5,761 nucleotides of DNA from NCBI GenBank assembly GCA_014379395.1, contig JACMLV010000095.1, positions 1 through 5,761 of the forward strand. Direction: 5' to 3'. Origin of the DNA: Burkholderiaceae bacterium. Lineage in GTDB: Bacteria; Pseudomonadota; Gammaproteobacteria; Burkholderiales; Burkholderiaceae_D. Both the position numbers and the translations under genes were made by a program. Numbering within the stretch: the stretch's first letter is position 1; each line of letters opens with the position of its first letter. The notes beneath the pieces were generated by a model that was not told where the DNA came from, ran no database searches, and saw only the letters and a program-made list of their open reading frames with translations. Below are positions 4,441 to 5,761 of the stretch, one piece after another.

Positions 4441-5761
4441 ATGCAAGAGCAACACACCCTACCGTTTCTGCGCGAGACCCTGCTGTTTCTGTCGCTGGCC
4501 GGGATCCTGATTCCCCTGCTGCAGCGCTGGCGCATCAACCAGGTGCTCGGCTTCCTCGCCGTCGGCGCCGCGCTCGGCCCGTTCGGCCTGGGCCTGTGGG
4601 CCGGCGACGACTCCTGGCTGGCCTACCTGACGTTCCCGCAATTGGAGGGGGTGGCCGCGCTGGCCGACCTCGGCATCTTGTTCCTGATGTTCATGATCGG
4701 CCTGGAGCTGTCGGCCGAGCGCCTGTGGTCCTTGCGCCGCTGGGTGTTCGGCGCCGGCACCGCCCAGGTGCTGCTGAGCGCGGTGATCATCGGCGGCATC
4801 GCCTATTATTTTGGCAACGGCGTCGAGGCGGCGGTGATCCTCGGCTTCGTGCTGTCGCTGTCCTCGACGGCGGTGGTGATGCAGCTGATGAACGAGCAGC
4901 GCCTGATGAAGGTGCCCATCGGCCAGGCCGGCTTTTCCATCCTGATGCTGCAGGACTTGGCGGTGGTGCCGCTCTTGATCCTGATCGGCGTGCTGTCCTC
5001 GGGCGCCGGCGCCGGCGGCGAGGGACTCGCCGGGCTCGTCACGCTGGCCGTGCTCAAGTCGGCCGGCGCCATCATCCTGATCTACCTGATCGGGCGGCGC
5101 GTGATCCGGCCGCTGTTCCGCTCCCTCGTCAAGCAGCGCCAGCCCGACGTGTTCATGGCCCTGACCCTGCTCTCGACGCTGGGCATCGCCTGGATGACGG
5201 CGGCGGCCGGCCTGTCGATGGCGCTCGGCGCGCTGCTGGCCGGCCTGCTGCTGGCGGAAACCGAATTCAAGCACGAGGTCGAGATCACCATCGAGCCCTT
5301 CAAGGGTCTGCTGATGGGCCTGTTCTTCATGACCATCGGCATGGAGATCGACGTGCGCGAGGTGGTCAGCAACCCGTTCTGGATTCCGGTCTCGGTGATC
5401 GGCCTGTTCCTGATCAAGGCCCTGGTGATGGCCGGCCTGTTCCGGCTCGGCGGCTTCAACTGGGGCCGCGCGTTCGAGGGCGGCCTGCTGCTCGGGCAGG
5501 GCGGCGAGTTCGCCTTCATCGTGGTCGGCTACGCCACCGCCGGCAAGATCGTCGAACCGGCGGTCGGCCAGTTCATCATGCTGGTGGTCAGTCTGTCGCT
5601 GTTTGTCACGCCGCTCGTCGCCAAGGCCGGGCGCCTGTTCGGCGAGCGCTGGGAGCAGCGCCACCGCGACGCCCCGGTGGCCGTCGGCGAGACCAGCCGC
5701 GACGACGCCGCCGGGCGCGGGCGGAAAGGCCCCCCCCGGGGGCCCCCCGCCCGGGCCGGCC
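4441..5761 (+). CDS. Kef-type CPA2 monovalent cation:proton antiporter (3' end outside window)
   Basis: The frame is open from the ATG to the window edge (440 codons). An in-frame TAG at 4369-4371 with no other start codon between fixes the ATG, although no Shine-Dalgarno precedes it (leader CAACCAACCAGCCGACCCG). The visible part is a polytopic exchanger domain, about residues 10-400. It has Kef/CPA2 landmarks: GILFLMFMIGLEL (78-90), LSLSSTAVVMQLM (138-150), LQDLAVVPLL with D172, ALGALLAGLLLAE (261-273), IEPFKGLLMGLFFMTIGM (284-301) and GQGGEFAFIV (352-361). Such proteins exchange K+ or Na+ for H+ at the inner membrane. In E. coli KefC the cytosolic loop HALESDIEPFKG takes part in glutathione gating; here it reads HEVEITIEPFKG (278-289), so the Asp at the KefC D264 position is T283 and glutathione gating cannot be assumed. 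A C-terminal TrkA-N (RCK) domain is expected beyond the window. The last 15 or so residues are Gly/Pro/Arg-rich and doubtful. Symbols kefB, kefC or ybaL cannot be told apart. Confidence 0.92.
   Translation, partial: MQEQHTLPFLRETLLFLSLAGILIPLLQRWRINQVLGFLAVGAALGPFGLGLWAGDDSWLAYLTFPQLEGVAALADLGILFLMFMIGLELSAERLWSLRRWVFGAGTAQVLLSAVIIGGIAYYFGNGVEAAVILGFVLSLSSTAVVMQLMNEQRLMKVPIGQAGFSILMLQDLAVVPLLILIGVLSSGAGAGGEGLAGLVTLAVLKSAGAIILIYLIGRRVIRPLFRSLVKQRQPDVFMALTLLSTLGIAWMTAAAGLSMALGALLAGLLLAETEFKHEVEITIEPFKGLLMGLFFMTIGMEIDVREVVSNPFWIPVSVIGLFLIKALVMAGLFRLGGFNWGRAFEGGLLLGQGGEFAFIVVGYATAGKIVEPAVGQFIMLVVSLSLFVTPLVAKAGRLFGERWEQRHRDAPVAVGETSRDDAAGRGRKGPPRGPPARAG
5718..5761. other. Homopolymer/foldback tract at the window end, probable low-quality contig end
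   Basis: The sequence becomes almost pure C and G: C8 (5730-5737), G5 (5738-5742), C6 (5743-5748). It is nested inside CGGGCGG (5718-5724) and CCGCCCG (5747-5753), which can pair. In the antiporter frame this encodes a Gly/Pro/Arg string unlike the preceding linker (ETSRDDAAG) and without the Rossmann GxGxxG start expected of a TrkA-N domain. Either a base-calling or assembly artefact at a contig end, or a real hairpin that stopped the assembly. Confidence 0.55.

Noticed and set aside
4231..4455. A 74-codon - strand frame in the divergent gap
   Set aside because: Overlaps the antiporter start and both candidate promoters; no recognisable family. Treated as chance.
4459..5664. A 401-codon open frame on the - strand opposite the antiporter
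   Set aside because: Also in exact codon register with the antiporter; the product is a His/Gln/Asp/Glu-rich low-complexity string with no recognisable domain.

Overview
The window is high-GC bacterial DNA. The protein types suggest a betaproteobacterium of the Oxalobacteraceae (Massilia/Telluria-like). That placement is an inference from the chemoreceptor tail (a QQNAALVEQAAAAA-type end), the GC-rich codon use and the gene types; no search was run. It reads as ordinary chromosome carrying sensory and stress genes. I see no insertion sequence, phage gene, CRISPR array, tRNA or rRNA, and no convincing previously undescribed system.

Layout from left to right. (1) The 3' end of a methyl-accepting chemotaxis protein (+ strand, to 533). 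(2) A short convergent gap with a GC hairpin. (3) A large membrane-anchored c-di-GMP enzyme on the - strand (615-3470) with the order TM, dCache-like sensor, TM, HAMP-like, PAS, GGDEF, EAL. Its promoter is well formed and its start codon is debatable. (4) A small Tat-exported superoxide-reductase-like protein on the - strand (3670-4140), followed by a perfect 10-bp stem hairpin. (5) A 300-bp divergent regulatory gap (4141-4440) with candidate promoters, a tandem 10-bp repeat and an imperfect inverted repeat. (6) A Kef-type CPA2 cation:proton antiporter on the + strand, from 4441 to the window edge, cut off before its expected C-terminal nucleotide-binding domain.

The chemoreceptor and the c-di-GMP enzyme are both environmental sensors that feed motility and biofilm decisions, but they converge and are not an operon. 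The superoxide-reductase-like gene and the antiporter are divergently transcribed from one gap. Both families have links to oxidative or electrophile stress, so shared control is possible but unproven.

The most useful points to check are the TTG-versus-GTG start of the c-di-GMP enzyme, the non-canonical active-site residues of the superoxide-reductase-like protein, the changed regulatory loop of the antiporter, and the suspicious C/G homopolymer foldback in the last ~50 bases, which looks like a poor-quality contig end.
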